Shown: positions 10,118 to 19,239 of the stretch, one piece after another
How positions within the stretch are numbered: the first letter of the stretch is position 1
Layout: each line of letters begins with the position of its first letter
Source of the DNA: an uncultured Streptococcus sp.
GTDB lineage: Bacteria; Bacillota; Bacilli; Lactobacillales; Streptococcaceae
DNA length: 64,000 nucleotides
Assembly: GCA_934196125.1 (NCBI GenBank)
Contig: CAKPVT010000004.1
Location: forward strand, 1 to 64,000
Direction of reading: 5' to 3'
Translations under genes and position numbers: made by a program
The notes under the pieces: model-generated
Told to the model about the DNA's origin: nothing
Seen by the model: only the letters and a program-made list of their open reading frames with translations
Database searches by the model: none

Positions 10118-11024
10118 CTTCAAGTGGCTTCAGTCGGAGCTGGTTCGCCTATTGGTAAAGAAGGTGCGCCACGAGAACTGGGAGTTTTAGGGGGCAGGTC
10201 GTATTTCTGACCGAATGACATTGACCTTAAAAGATCGAAGACTTGCTATTGTTTGTGGGGCATCAGCAGGGTTGGCAGCTGTTTATCAAGTACGATTGCC
10301 AGTATCTTTTTTGCTTTTGAAATACTTGGATTAGGGCTGTCATTTTTGAACCTTATTTCAGTCTCAAGCACAGCGATTCTAGCTAGTCTTATTGCGGGAA
10401 CGGTTATTTCAGACACACCACTTTATCATTCAGGACAAGTCGTGCTCGTTGCTAAAACATGCGGTCTTACAATCCTTCTAGCTATTCTTATCACCCCCTT
10501 AGCGCAGCTCTTTCGCCACCTCACTCAAAAGGCTCAAGCCAGCAAAGTGACAACTAAAAGCATTTTGTGGAAACTCCCCTTAACTTTTTTGCTTCTCGCA
10601 AGCTGTTCTCTTTATTTTCCAGAGATTTTGGGAAATGGCGGAGCTATGGCGCAAGGTGTATTTGATGGTATGACTGTTCAGTATGCTGCTGTGATTGTTG
10701 TCGTTAAGGCGTTTGTGGTCTTGCTGACGCTAAAAAATGGCGCATACGGTGGAACCTTGACTCCCTCATTTTCAATGGGAGCAGTTCTGGGATTTCTTGG
10801 TGCTGTGCTTTGTAGCCAAATCTTTCCAACTATTTCACTAGCCTCAGCTATGCTCATCGGCTCAAGTGTATTCTTAGCAATTGCAATGAATGCACCGCTG
10901 ACAGCGGTAGGCTTAGTTGTCTCATTTACAGGACAAAAGCTTCAAGCCCTGCCAGTCCTATTAATCGCAGTAGCGCTAGCTATTGTCATCAAAAAACTTA
11001 TTGAATATATTGAAAGGAAATATT

Positions 11025-11732
11025 ATGTCAATCCATATCGAAGCCAAACAAGGCGAAATCGCAGATAAAATTTTACTTCCAGGAGACCCACTCCGTGCTA
11101 AATTTATCGCAGAAAACTTTTTAGAAGGTGCCATATGTTTTAACAATGTCCGTGGTATGCTTGGTTTTACAGGGACTTATAAAGGTGAACGTGTCAGCGT
11201 TATGGGAACTGGTATGGGAATGCCATCCATCTCTATCTACGCAACTGAATTAATCCAATCTTACGGCGTTAAAAAATTAATCCGTGTCGGAACAGCTGGC
11301 TCACTTAATAAAGATGTTCACGTTCGCGAACTTGTTTTGGCACAAGCAGCAGCAACAACATCAAGCATGATTAAAAATGAATGGCCACAATATGATTTTC
11401 CACAAATTGCTGATTTCACCTTGCTTGACAAAGCCTACCATATTGCTCAAGACCTTGGAATAACAACTCACGTTGGCAGCGTGTTATCTGTTGATGCTTT
11501 TTATTCAGATTTTGCTGAAAATAATGTCAAACTCGGGCAACTTGGTGTGAAAGCTGTTGAGATGGAAGCCGCTGCACTTTACTATCTCGCAGCAAAACAC
11601 GGCGTTCAAGCACTCGGTATCATGACGATTTCTGATAGCCTTGTTGCTGACGAAGATACAACCGCTCAAGAACGCCAAATAACTTTCACAGACATGATGA
11701 AAGTCGGTCTTGAAACTCTTATTGCAGATTAA
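11025..11732 (+). CDS. deoD: Purine-nucleoside phosphorylase, DeoD type
   Basis: The 235-residue hexameric phosphorylase acts on purine (deoxy)nucleosides. Hallmarks are [15 protein letters not shown] (phosphate loop), [26 protein letters not shown] (ribose-binding Glu) and TISDSL (catalytic Asp). ATG 11025 follows AAAGGAAA; an upstream in-frame extension to 10983 would lie within clcA and has no ribosome site. The stop overlaps the next start (TAATG), indicating translational coupling to the HEPN-motif gene. Confidence 0.95.
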   Translation: MSIHIEAKQGEIADKILLPGDPLRAKFIAENFLEGAICFNNVRGMLGFTGTYKGERVSVMGTGMGMPSISIYATELIQSYGVKKLIRVGTAGSLNKDVHVRELVLAQAAATTSSMIKNEWPQYDFPQIADFTLLDKAYHIAQDLGITTHVGSVLSVDAFYSDFAENNVKLGQLGVKAVEMEAAALYYLAAKHGVQALGIMTISDSLVADEDTTAQERQITFTDMMKVGLETLIAD

Positions 11733-12508
11733 TGCAAGAAATATATGAAACAATAGACATCCTTTTAGATGTCTATGCTTATAATCACGCTTGGAAAATA
11801 GCAGAGCAGCACAGTGATTTTCCAGCGCAAAGCCGTTATCTTTTAGAAATGTTAAAAGAGCGTAGGGAACTTAACGTTGACTTTGCTTTTTCACATCCAG
11901 CAGAAAATCAAGCAATTTTAGCTAATTATGGCGTTTCACTCATTACCAATGCGTATGAGGAAGAACAATTAGCAAATTATATTATGGATTTGGAAGCTAA
12001 GGTGAAAAATGGCAATATCATTGATTTTGTCCGCTCTGTTAGTCCAATTCTGTATAGGCTCTTTCAACGTCTTGCCAAACGCGAAATTCCAAATTTGGAA
12101 AACTATATCCACGATGCTAAAAACGACCAGTATGATACTTGGCTGTTTACAAAAATGAAGCAGAGCGACTATGCTATTTTTCATAGGTACCTTGAGATTC
12201 GTCGTGATGGCAAAGTGACTTCAAAAGCTTTGGCAGAACTCCTACAATACGGACAATTTCCTCAGGAGATTAAACAGTTAATCAGCGAACTTCGTAATTT
12301 TGAAAAATCCGTTCGGAATCCCCTAGCCCACCTCATCAAGCCTTTTGACGAAGAAGAACTACACCGAACAACAAATTTCTCATCCCAAGCCTTTCTAGAT
12401 AAAATCATTGCCCTTGCTACCTATGCAGGTGTCAAATATAACAAAGAAAAATTCTATTTCGACCAAGTTAATGACATTATCAAAAGTGAGTTGAAGAGAA
12501 ATGGATAG
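11732..12508 (+). CDS. Uncharacterised protein with a HEPN-like R-x4-H motif, coupled to deoD
   Basis: This 258-residue, largely helical, cytosolic protein belongs to no family I can name. Near the C-terminus, R195-N-P-L-A-H200 fits the R-x(4-6)-H active-site motif of HEPN ribonucleases, preceded by a helix (SELRNFEKSV) as in other HEPN domains. The N-terminal half has no motif I recognise. It overlaps deoD by one base (TAATG), so the two are translated together. A role in nucleotide or RNA turnover is only inferred from this pairing. A 14-bp terminator follows. Confidence 0.7.
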   Translation: MQEIYETIDILLDVYAYNHAWKIAEQHSDFPAQSRYLLEMLKERRELNVDFAFSHPAENQAILANYGVSLITNAYEEEQLANYIMDLEAKVKNGNIIDFVRSVSPILYRLFQRLAKREIPNLENYIHDAKNDQYDTWLFTKMKQSDYAIFHRYLEIRRDGKVTSKALAELLQYGQFPQEIKQLISELRNFEKSVRNPLAHLIKPFDEEELHRTTNFSSQAFLDKIIALATYAGVKYNKEKFYFDQVNDIIKSELKRNG

Positions 12509-12513
12509 AACAT

Positions 12514-12544
12514 AAAAACTCTTGGACAATGTCCAAGAGTTTTT
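12514..12544. terminator. Bidirectional terminator between the deoD unit and cpsY
   Basis: AAAAACTCTTGGAC and GTCCAAGAGTTTTT form a perfect 14-bp stem with a 3-base loop. A and T tracts lie on both sides, and it overlaps the cpsY stop codon. Confidence 0.95.
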
Positions 12545-13451
12545 AGTTATCAAATTGTACTTCTTTAAGTAGATAATCGATAAATCGTTCGCCCATTTTT
12601 GAAAGGTTAGCTTTTTCGTGGCGAATATAGACAATGTCAATCATATCTTCAACATCAAGTGGAATAGAAACAATATTATCACCATTTAGATTGCTATTTA
12701 AAATACCTGTAGCGATTGTATAACCGTCGAGTCCAATCAAGAGATTGAAAAGTGTCGCGCGGTCACTAACGACAATCGATTTCTTGTGGGGAATTTGTGA
12801 AAAAATTTCTTCAGAGAAGTAGAAGGAATTATGAATCCCTTGATCGTAGCTAAGGTAAGGAAATTCTTCCAAATCTTCCATCGTTACCAGTTTTTTGCTT
12901 GCAAGAGGATTGTTTTTGCTGACAAAGATATGCGGACGCGTTCTAAAAAGGCTTGTATAGGTCAGATGATTATCATCGAACATTTTGGTCAAGACATCGT
13001 GGTTATAACTATTCAAAAATAAAACACCGACTTCTGAACGAAAATTCTTAACATCATCAATGATTTCATACGTTCGTGTTTCACGAAGGAAAAGCTCATA
13101 ACGTGACATGTCCGTTCCTTCTAAAAGTGAAACAAAAGCATTGACAACGAAAGCATAGTGCTGTGAAGACACACTAAAAAGTTCTCGGTTTGTATTTTTG
13201 CTCTTATAACGTTCCTCTAAAAGAGCCGTTTGTTCTAAAATTTGGCGAGCATAAGAAAGAAACTCAACACCATCCTTAGTCAAGGTAATGCCTTTTGGGT
13301 TACGGATAAAAATCTCAATCCCCATTTCACGCTCCAAATCGCGTACAGCATTTGAAAGGCTTGGTTGAGTGATAAAAAGCTGCTTAGCAGCCTCGTTCAT
13401 GCTCCCTGTTTCTACTATTTTAACGATATAGTGTAATTGTTGTATTCTCAT
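12543..13451 (-). CDS. cpsY: LysR-family regulator CpsY
   Basis: The 302-residue protein has an N-terminal winged helix-turn-helix (MRIQQLHYIVKIVETGSMNEAAKQLFITQPSLS in outline: the first ~60 residues) and a periplasmic-binding-like effector domain. Its position, divergent from cpsA, and its sequence match streptococcal CpsY/MtaR. In S. agalactiae and S. iniae, those regulators affect methionine uptake and cell-wall or capsule properties more than capsule transcription itself. The 293-bp gap to cpsA contains several dyads it might bind. No strong ribosome site is visible before its ATG. Confidence 0.9.
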   Translation of the reverse strand: MRIQQLHYIVKIVETGSMNEAAKQLFITQPSLSNAVRDLEREMGIEIFIRNPKGITLTKDGVEFLSYARQILEQTALLEERYKSKNTNRELFSVSSQHYAFVVNAFVSLLEGTDMSRYELFLRETRTYEIIDDVKNFRSEVGVLFLNSYNHDVLTKMFDDNHLTYTSLFRTRPHIFVSKNNPLASKKLVTMEDLEEFPYLSYDQGIHNSFYFSEEIFSQIPHKKSIVVSDRATLFNLLIGLDGYTIATGILNSNLNGDNIVSIPLDVEDMIDIVYIRHEKANLSKMGERFIDYLLKEVQFDN

Positions 13452-13510
13452 AAACTTAGTTTAGCCTAAAAATGATTTTCCCGCAAGTAGGTACCAGTCT
13501 TTTATAAAGA

Positions 13511-13558
13511 AAACGATTAAAAAACGAACATTAGTCGTTTTGTAACATCATTACAAAA
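13511..13558. promoter_or_regulatory. Overlapping dyads in the cpsY-cpsA intergenic region
   Basis: Two perfect inverted repeats overlap: AAAACGA-N7-TCGTTTT (13521-13541) and TTTTGTAA-N5-TTACAAAA (13538-13558). An extra AAACGA half-site lies at 13512. The string AAAACGAACATT recurs upstream of the HTH-dehydrogenase gene at 29821. A further palindrome, TTGTTT-G-AAACAA, lies at 13618-13630, and TTTAG-C-CTAAA lies close to the cpsY start. They are candidate operators; the proteins that bind them are unknown. Confidence 0.55.
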
Positions 13559-13676
13559 TGGGGGTAAAAATACAACATTTTGATTATTAATTTCTTTTCT
13601 TTAACAAAGCGCCTATATTGTTTGAAACAAAGCAATGAAACCGTTTGTAAACATCTAGTTTTATAATAATACCGAA

Positions 13677-13705
13677 TTGCAAAAGCATGACAAAAGTGTT
13701 AAAAT
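13677..13705 (+). promoter_or_regulatory. Promoter of the cps operon
   Basis: TTGCAA (13677-13682) and TAAAAT (13700-13705) are separated by exactly 17 bases. Transcription would start about 33 bases before the cpsA ATG, which has the ribosome site GTGGAG. Confidence 0.75.
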
Positions 13706-13744
13706 GGGAACGTTAGTAATCCTTATAGAGAGTGGAGATTTATA

Positions 13745-15229
13745 ATGCCTACACATTCACGTCATCAAAGACAGCATAAAAATTCCCGTTCATACTCCCG
13801 TCTTGATACTAAGACGATAGTGAATAGTATTTTGCTAGTCTTGTATGCTTTACTGGCAGGAATTGCGACTTTTCTGATGTATTCGCATAACATTCTTGCT
13901 TTCCGACACTTCAACATTATTTATACTGCTTTGTTAGTGGTTGTTCTTGTCGTATCGTTGGTATTGATAATTCAGAAAAAAGGTAAATTAGTTGTTACTG
14001 TCCTTTTGGTCATTTTCTCGATTGTCACAGCTGCTTCGCTTTTTGCATTTAAATCATTAATTGATGTAGCAGGCAATCTGAATAAATCAGCCTCATATTC
14101 AGAAATTGAGATGAGCGTTGTGGTGCCAGCAGATAGCTCGATTTCAGATGTGATAGAATTATCAAGCGTTCAAGCACCGACTAATGCTGACGGCAGCAAC
14201 ATTGATGCCTTAATCTCACAAATCAAATCTGATAAAGGTGTTGATTTAGCAACAGAAACAGTAGCTTCTTATCAAGCCGCCTATGAAAATTTGATTAATG
14301 GTTCAAGTCAAGCAATGGTTTTGAACAGTGCTTATTCAAGCTTGCTTGAGCTATCATATGATGATTACGAATCAAACTTGAAAACAATTTATACTTATAA
14401 AATTAAGAAGAGTGCTTCAAGCGAAGCAAAATCATCTGATGCTAATGTCTTTAACATTTATATCAGTGGTATTGATACCTATGGTTCTATTTCAACCGTT
14501 TCACGCTCAGATGTTAATATCATCTTGACTGTTAATATGAATACACACAAGATTTTGATGACAACAACACCACGTGACTCATATGTTCAAATTCCAGACG
14601 GCGGTGCAGATCAATACGATAAACTGACACACGCTGGTATCTATGGTGTTGAAACATCCGAAAAGACACTAGAAAATCTTTATGGTATTGATATTGATTA
14701 CTATGCTCGTATCAATTTTACATCATTTATGAATTTGATTGATGCCATTGGTGGCGTAACAGTCTATAATGATCAAGCCTTCACAGCATATGCTAATAGT
14801 AACTATTCATTTGAGGTTGGGAATGTTAACTTAAGCTCAGGTGAAGAAGCGCTTGCTTTTGTTCGTGAACGCTATAGTCTTGATAATGGCGACTACGATC
14901 GTGGTAATAATCAAATCAAAGTTATTCAAGCTATTGTTAATAAATTAACATCGTTAAGTTCAATTTCAAATTACTCAACAATTATTTCTACCTTGCAGGA
15001 TTCTATTCAAACCGATATGTCATTAGATACAATGATGAGCCTTGCTAATGTTCAGTTTGATTCAGGTAAGAAATTTACAATTACATCACAAGAAGTAACT
15101 GGTACAGGTTCAACAGGAGAATTAACTTCTTATGCCATGCCAACTGCAAGTCTTTATATGATTCAGTTGGATGATTCTAGTGTAGCAAGTGCATCACAAG
15201 CCATTAAAGATGTTATGGAAGGTAAGTAG
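13745..15229 (+). CDS. cpsA: LytR-CpsA-Psr family protein CpsA (Wzg)
   Basis: This 494-residue membrane protein has three N-terminal transmembrane helices (about residues 26-48, 54-75, 81-105), a DNA-PPF-like accessory region and an LCP catalytic domain. LCP motifs include TPRDSYVQIP, DKLTHAGIYG and the arginine-rich FVRERYSLDNGDYDRG. LCP enzymes transfer lipid-linked polysaccharide to peptidoglycan, so CpsA likely anchors the capsule to the wall. It is the first gene of the cps operon and abuts cpsB without a gap. Confidence 0.95.
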   Translation: MPTHSRHQRQHKNSRSYSRLDTKTIVNSILLVLYALLAGIATFLMYSHNILAFRHFNIIYTALLVVVLVVSLVLIIQKKGKLVVTVLLVIFSIVTAASLFAFKSLIDVAGNLNKSASYSEIEMSVVVPADSSISDVIELSSVQAPTNADGSNIDALISQIKSDKGVDLATETVASYQAAYENLINGSSQAMVLNSAYSSLLELSYDDYESNLKTIYTYKIKKSASSEAKSSDANVFNIYISGIDTYGSISTVSRSDVNIILTVNMNTHKILMTTTPRDSYVQIPDGGADQYDKLTHAGIYGVETSEKTLENLYGIDIDYYARINFTSFMNLIDAIGGVTVYNDQAFTAYANSNYSFEVGNVNLSSGEEALAFVRERYSLDNGDYDRGNNQIKVIQAIVNKLTSLSSISNYSTIISTLQDSIQTDMSLDTMMSLANVQFDSGKKFTITSQEVTGTGSTGELTSYAMPTASLYMIQLDDSSVASASQAIKDVMEGK

Positions 15230-15961
15230 ATGATTGATATTCATTCTCATATTGTTTTTGATGTAGATGACGGACCATCTACTATTGAAGAAAGTTTAGC
15301 TTTGATTGGTGAAAGTTATCGTCAGGGCGTGCGTACGATTGTCTCAACGTCACATCGTCGTAAAGGAATGTTTGAAACACCAGAAGATAAGATTTTTGCT
15401 AATTTCAGCCAAGTTAAAGAAGCTGCCGAAGCTAAATATGAAGGATTAGAAATCTTATACGGTGGCGAACTCTATTATAGTAGTGATATTTTAGAAAGAC
15501 TGGAACAACGCCAAGTTCCAAGAATGAACGACACACGTTTTGCATTGATTGAATTTAGTATGACCACACCATGGAAAGACATCCATACAGCACTTAGCAA
15601 TGTACTTATGCTTGGAATTACACCAGTTGTTGCTCATATCGAACGTTATAATGTGCTTGAGTTTAATGAAGAACGTGTTAAAGAATTGATTAACATGGGA
15701 TGTTATACGCAAATCAATAGCTCACATGTTCTCAAACCAAAATTGTTCGGTGATAAATACCGTCAGTTCAAAAAAAGAGCACGTTATTTCTTGGAAAAAA
15801 ATCTTGTTCATTGTGTCGCAAGTGACATGCATAATCTCGGACCAAGACCGCCATTCATGGACGAAGCTAGAGAAATCATCACGAAAGATTTTGGCACTAA
15901 GCGAGCTTACGCTCTTTTTGAGGGCAATCCTCAAACCTTATTAGAAAATAAAGATTTATAG
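15230..15961 (+). CDS. cpsB: Capsule tyrosine-protein phosphatase CpsB (Wzh)
   Basis: The 243-residue PHP-domain phosphatase dephosphorylates the CpsD kinase. Metal-binding motifs appear at the start (DIHSHIVFDVDDGP), in the middle (VVAHIERY) and near the end (VASDMHNLGPRPP). The ATG directly follows the cpsA stop (TAGATG), so translation is coupled. It is manganese-dependent by family knowledge and acts in the cytoplasm. Confidence 0.95.
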   Translation: MIDIHSHIVFDVDDGPSTIEESLALIGESYRQGVRTIVSTSHRRKGMFETPEDKIFANFSQVKEAAEAKYEGLEILYGGELYYSSDILERLEQRQVPRMNDTRFALIEFSMTTPWKDIHTALSNVLMLGITPVVAHIERYNVLEFNEERVKELINMGCYTQINSSHVLKPKLFGDKYRQFKKRARYFLEKNLVHCVASDMHNLGPRPPFMDEAREIITKDFGTKRAYALFEGNPQTLLENKDL

Positions 15962-15969
15962 GAGTTAAT

Positions 15970-16656
15970 ATGAATTCAAATGATAATGCAAGTATCGAGA
16001 TTGATGTACTCTACTTGCTAAGAAAACTTTGGAGTAGAAAATTTTTCATTATTTTCATTGCTCTAGTTGTTGGGACAATAGCTTTGCTTGGTAGTGTTTT
16101 CTTCCTCAAACCTAAGTACACATCAACAACTCGTATTTATGTTGTTAGCAAAACTGCTGATAATATTACCAGTCAAGATTTACAAGCTGGTTCTTATCTT
16201 GTTAACGATTACAAAGAAGTGATTACGTCAAGTGAGGTGTTATCTTCTGTCATTGATCAACAAAAATTGGCTCTTTCAACCAGTGAGTTGTCAGATATGA
16301 TTACAGTTGATATCCCAACAGATACACGTGTCATTTCAATTTCTGTGGAAGATACGGATGCCCAAGAAGCCGCCGATATTGCTAATGCTGTCCGTGAAAT
16401 TGCTGCTGAAAAGATTAAAGCTGTTACGAAAGTAGATGACGTGACAACCTTGGAAGCTGCAACTACGCCTAAACACCCTTCATCTCCTAACGTTAAGAAA
16501 AATCTTGCTTTAGGGATACTTATTGGTGGGGCTCTAGCTGTTATTGTTATTTTTGTAGTTGAAGTGCTTGATGATCGTGTTCGTCGTCCAGAAGATGTCG
16601 AAGAAGTGCTTGGTATGACTCTTCTAGGAGTCGTACCAGATATTGATAAAATGTAA
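15970..16656 (+). CDS. cpsC: Capsule chain-length regulator CpsC (Wzd)
   Basis: The 228-residue polysaccharide co-polymerase has two membrane helices (about residues 23-45 and 178-200) around an extracellular Wzz-type domain. It carries the proline-rich motif PKHPSSPNVKKN just before helix 2. Its cytoplasmic tail activates CpsD. In streptococci the CpsC-CpsD pair replaces the single BY-kinase of Gram-negatives. It is spaced 8 bases from cpsB, with ribosome site AGGAG. Confidence 0.95.
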   Translation: MNSNDNASIEIDVLYLLRKLWSRKFFIIFIALVVGTIALLGSVFFLKPKYTSTTRIYVVSKTADNITSQDLQAGSYLVNDYKEVITSSEVLSSVIDQQKLALSTSELSDMITVDIPTDTRVISISVEDTDAQEAADIANAVREIAAEKIKAVTKVDDVTTLEAATTPKHPSSPNVKKNLALGILIGGALAVIVIFVVEVLDDRVRRPEDVEEVLGMTLLGVVPDIDKM

Positions 16657-16670
16657 GGAGAAAGATTGTA

Positions 16671-17402
16671 ATGCCACAATTAGAATTAGTGAGAGCTAAA
16701 ACTCAAATGATTAAATCTATGGAAGAATATTACAATTCTATCCGTATCAATATTCAATTTAGTGGACGTGATTTAAAAGTAATTACGTTAACTTCGGCTC
16801 AACCTGGCGAAGGAAAATCAACAACGTCTGTTAACCTTGCAATTTCTTTTGCGCATACAGGTTTCCGTACACTTTTGATTGATGCGGATACACGTAATTC
16901 AGTCATGTCAGGAACGTTTAAATCTAATGAACGTTATCAGGGGTTGACAAGTTTCTTGTCTGGAAATGCAGAGTTGTCAGATGTTATTTGTGACACAAGT
17001 ATTGATAATTTAATGATTATTCCTGCTGGACAAGTCTCACCAAATCCAACATCATTGATTCAAAACGATAATTTTAAGGCAATGATTGAAACCGTGCGTG
17101 GTCTTTACGATTATGTGATTATTGATACACCTCCTCTTGGCTTGGTTATTGATGCAGCTATCTTAGCGCATTACTCAGATGCTAGTCTAGTTGTGGCAAA
17201 AGCAGGAGCTGATAAACGCCGTACCATTACGAAAGTAAAAGAACAACTAGAACAAAGTGGCTCTATTTTCCTTGGTGTTATTTTAAATAAATATGATATC
17301 CACTCGGATAATTACGGTTCATATGGTAGTTATGGTGACTATGGAAATTATGGCAAAAAATCGGGGGGGGCGGAGAATAACGGATATTTTGCCCCAGAGT
17401 AG
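16671..17402 (+). CDS. cpsD: Capsule tyrosine autokinase CpsD (Wze)
   Basis: This 243-residue BY-kinase has Walker A SAQPGEGKST, Walker A' LLIDADTRNS and Walker B YVIIDTPPLG. The tail is a tyrosine cluster with repeated Y-G-x units (about residues 220-232) that is phosphorylated in such kinases to tune polymer length. After the cluster comes a run of eight G bases (17363-17370); a one-base slip there would replace the final 9-11 residues but keep the tyrosines. It works with CpsB and CpsC at the membrane. Confidence 0.95.
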   Translation: MPQLELVRAKTQMIKSMEEYYNSIRINIQFSGRDLKVITLTSAQPGEGKSTTSVNLAISFAHTGFRTLLIDADTRNSVMSGTFKSNERYQGLTSFLSGNAELSDVICDTSIDNLMIIPAGQVSPNPTSLIQNDNFKAMIETVRGLYDYVIIDTPPLGLVIDAAILAHYSDASLVVAKAGADKRRTITKVKEQLEQSGSIFLGVILNKYDIHSDNYGSYGSYGDYGNYGKKSGGAENNGYFAPE

Positions 17403-17417
17403 GAGATAGTGGAGTGT

Positions 17418-19229
17418 ATGAATAGTTTAAGTAGAAAAGAAAAGTCTATTATTTTAATAACGATTGATTTGTTGCTGTTGTTTGTTGCCATGTTTGTCAC
17501 AATGTATTTTATGCAAGCTTTTGCGAGTATTAACTCAAATCAATTGCTTACGTCCTATCTTGTCGTGGCAATTGATTATCTAGTGATAGCTAGTTGGTTT
17601 AAAATCTTTTCGATTTTGAATCGCTTTACCGACTATCGCGTCTTGTTTTATCTAATGATATCTCTTGCCATTTCTTATTCCTTATTGGCAGTCGTTGTGA
17701 CAATAGTCTATCCTGAAGGCAGTTATAGTTATCGTTTTGTGCTCCTTTCTTTCTTATTTTCCACTTTTCTTTTGATAGCTCCAAGACTTTTATGGCGTGA
17801 GCTAAATAATAGTCATAGCCGAAAAAAGAAAAAAGAGTGCTCACGGATTAGAACCTTGGTCGTAGGTGCTGGAGAGGGTGGTTCTATTTTTGCAAACACG
17901 ATTTTGAATTCTCATTCAGACATCGAGATTGTTGGTTTTGTGGATGATGACGTGAACAAATATAAAACCTATTTGCATGGTATCAAGGTGCTAGGCGATT
18001 GCAAAGCTATTCCAACTATCGTTTCTCAATACGCTATCGAACAAGTGACCATTGCGATTCCTTCTTTAGCAGGAAAAGAACATGAAGAAATCATCAAGAT
18101 TTGTAATGATTGTGGTGTCCGTGTAAATAGCATGCCCAATATAGAAGATGTGATTATCGGCAAGGTTTCTACTTTAAATTTACGTGAGATTGACATTACA
18201 GACCTCTTGGGACGAAAAGAAGTTGAGTTAGATTGGACCGATTTGGGAGAATTTTTCCGAGAAAAGATTGTTCTCGTGACTGGAGCAGGTGGTTCGATTG
18301 GCTCAGAGATTTGTCGTCAAGTGTCACGTTTAAACCCTAAAAAATTGCTACTCTTAGGGCATGGTGAAAATTCGATTTACTTGATTCATCGAGAACTTTT
18401 GCAAAAGTACGGTCAGAAAATCGAGATTGTTCCCATTATTGCAGATATTCAAGACCGAGAGTTGATGTTTGACGTGATGAAAGCCTATCGTCCCAACTAT
18501 GTCTATCATGCTGCAGCACACAAGCATGTGCCCTTGATGGAGTATAATCCAAAAGAGGCTGTCAAAAATAATATTTTTGGCACAAAAAATGTCGCTGAGG
18601 CAGCGCTTGCAGCAGTGGTTGAGCGATTTGTCATGATTTCGACAGATAAGGCTGTCAATCCAACCAACGTGATGGGAGCTACCAAGCGAGTGGCAGAGAT
18701 GATTGTGACGGGACTCAATGGCAAAGGCAAGACAAAATTTGTCGTTGTTCGTTTTGGCAATGTCCTAGGTAGTCGTGGTTCAGTTGTCCCTGTCTTTAAA
18801 GAGCAGGTGGCTAAGGGTGGACCACTAACCGTTACGGATTTTCGTATGACACGTTACTTCATGACGATACCAGAGGCAAGTCGACTCGTTATCCAAGCAG
18901 GCTATCGAGCAAAAGGTGGCGAAGTCTTTGTTCTTGATATGGGCAATCCTGTCAAGATTGTCGATTTGGCAGAAAAAATCATTATGCTAAGTGGTCATAC
19001 CGTGGAAGAGATTGGGATTGTCGAGTCTGGCATTCGTCCGGGAGAAAAACTCTACGAAGAACTCTTGTCATCAGATGAACGTGTCAGCGAGCAAATCCAT
19101 GAAAAGATTTTTGTCGCAAAAGTCATCCCAAAATCTGCAGCAGAAGTTGACAACTTCATCAAAACACTACTAGATACAGACAACAAAGCTTTGAAAGATA
19201 AGCTCATTGCATTTGCAAAGCAGGGATAA
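17418..19229 (+). CDS. Membrane nucleotide-sugar 4,6-dehydratase (CapD/PglF/WbpM type)
   Basis: The ~603-residue protein has four N-terminal membrane helices, a first Rossmann domain (VVGAGEGGSIFANTI) and a second, catalytic SDR domain (VTGAGGSIGSEICRQ). The STDKAVNPTNVMGATKR region carries Thr-Asp-Lys and a Met where short SDRs have Tyr, as in PglF and WbpM. It likely converts UDP-GlcNAc to the 4-keto-6-deoxy sugar, the first step to an amino-dideoxy sugar. I prefer ATG 17418; a GTG at 17409 is possible. It follows cpsD closely. Confidence 0.9.
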   Translation: MNSLSRKEKSIILITIDLLLLFVAMFVTMYFMQAFASINSNQLLTSYLVVAIDYLVIASWFKIFSILNRFTDYRVLFYLMISLAISYSLLAVVVTIVYPEGSYSYRFVLLSFLFSTFLLIAPRLLWRELNNSHSRKKKKECSRIRTLVVGAGEGGSIFANTILNSHSDIEIVGFVDDDVNKYKTYLHGIKVLGDCKAIPTIVSQYAIEQVTIAIPSLAGKEHEEIIKICNDCGVRVNSMPNIEDVIIGKVSTLNLREIDITDLLGRKEVELDWTDLGEFFREKIVLVTGAGGSIGSEICRQVSRLNPKKLLLLGHGENSIYLIHRELLQKYGQKIEIVPIIADIQDRELMFDVMKAYRPNYVYHAAAHKHVPLMEYNPKEAVKNNIFGTKNVAEAALAAVVERFVMISTDKAVNPTNVMGATKRVAEMIVTGLNGKGKTKFVVVRFGNVLGSRGSVVPVFKEQVAKGGPLTVTDFRMTRYFMTIPEASRLVIQAGYRAKGGEVFVLDMGNPVKIVDLAEKIIMLSGHTVEEIGIVESGIRPGEKLYEELLSSDERVSEQIHEKIFVAKVIPKSAAEVDNFIKTLLDTDNKALKDKLIAFAKQG

Positions 19230-19239
19230 TAGGAGAGAT

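Larger units (their letters stand above)
9012..11068 (+). pseudogene. clcA: ClC-type chloride channel/antiporter, split by inserted DNA and frameshifted
   Basis: 9012-9350 encodes the N-terminal part of a ClC membrane protein (one clear helix, LLFGTALLLTSLVAGVGG). About 767 bp of foreign DNA follows. The gene resumes at 10118 with SVGAGSPIGKEGAPRE, the ClC selectivity-filter region. Two frameshifts come next: an extra G in a G-run near 10190, and another near 10295 after GLAAVYQV. The last 270 residues (10253-11068) stay open and contain NGAYGGTLTPSFSMGA. All lesions are inactivating. The gene's 3' end overlaps the deoD start by 44 bp. Confidence 0.9.

Noticed and set aside
10983..11024. Upstream in-frame start for deoD
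   Set aside because: It would extend into clcA, departs from the family N-terminus and lacks a ribosome site; AAAGGAAA serves ATG 11025.
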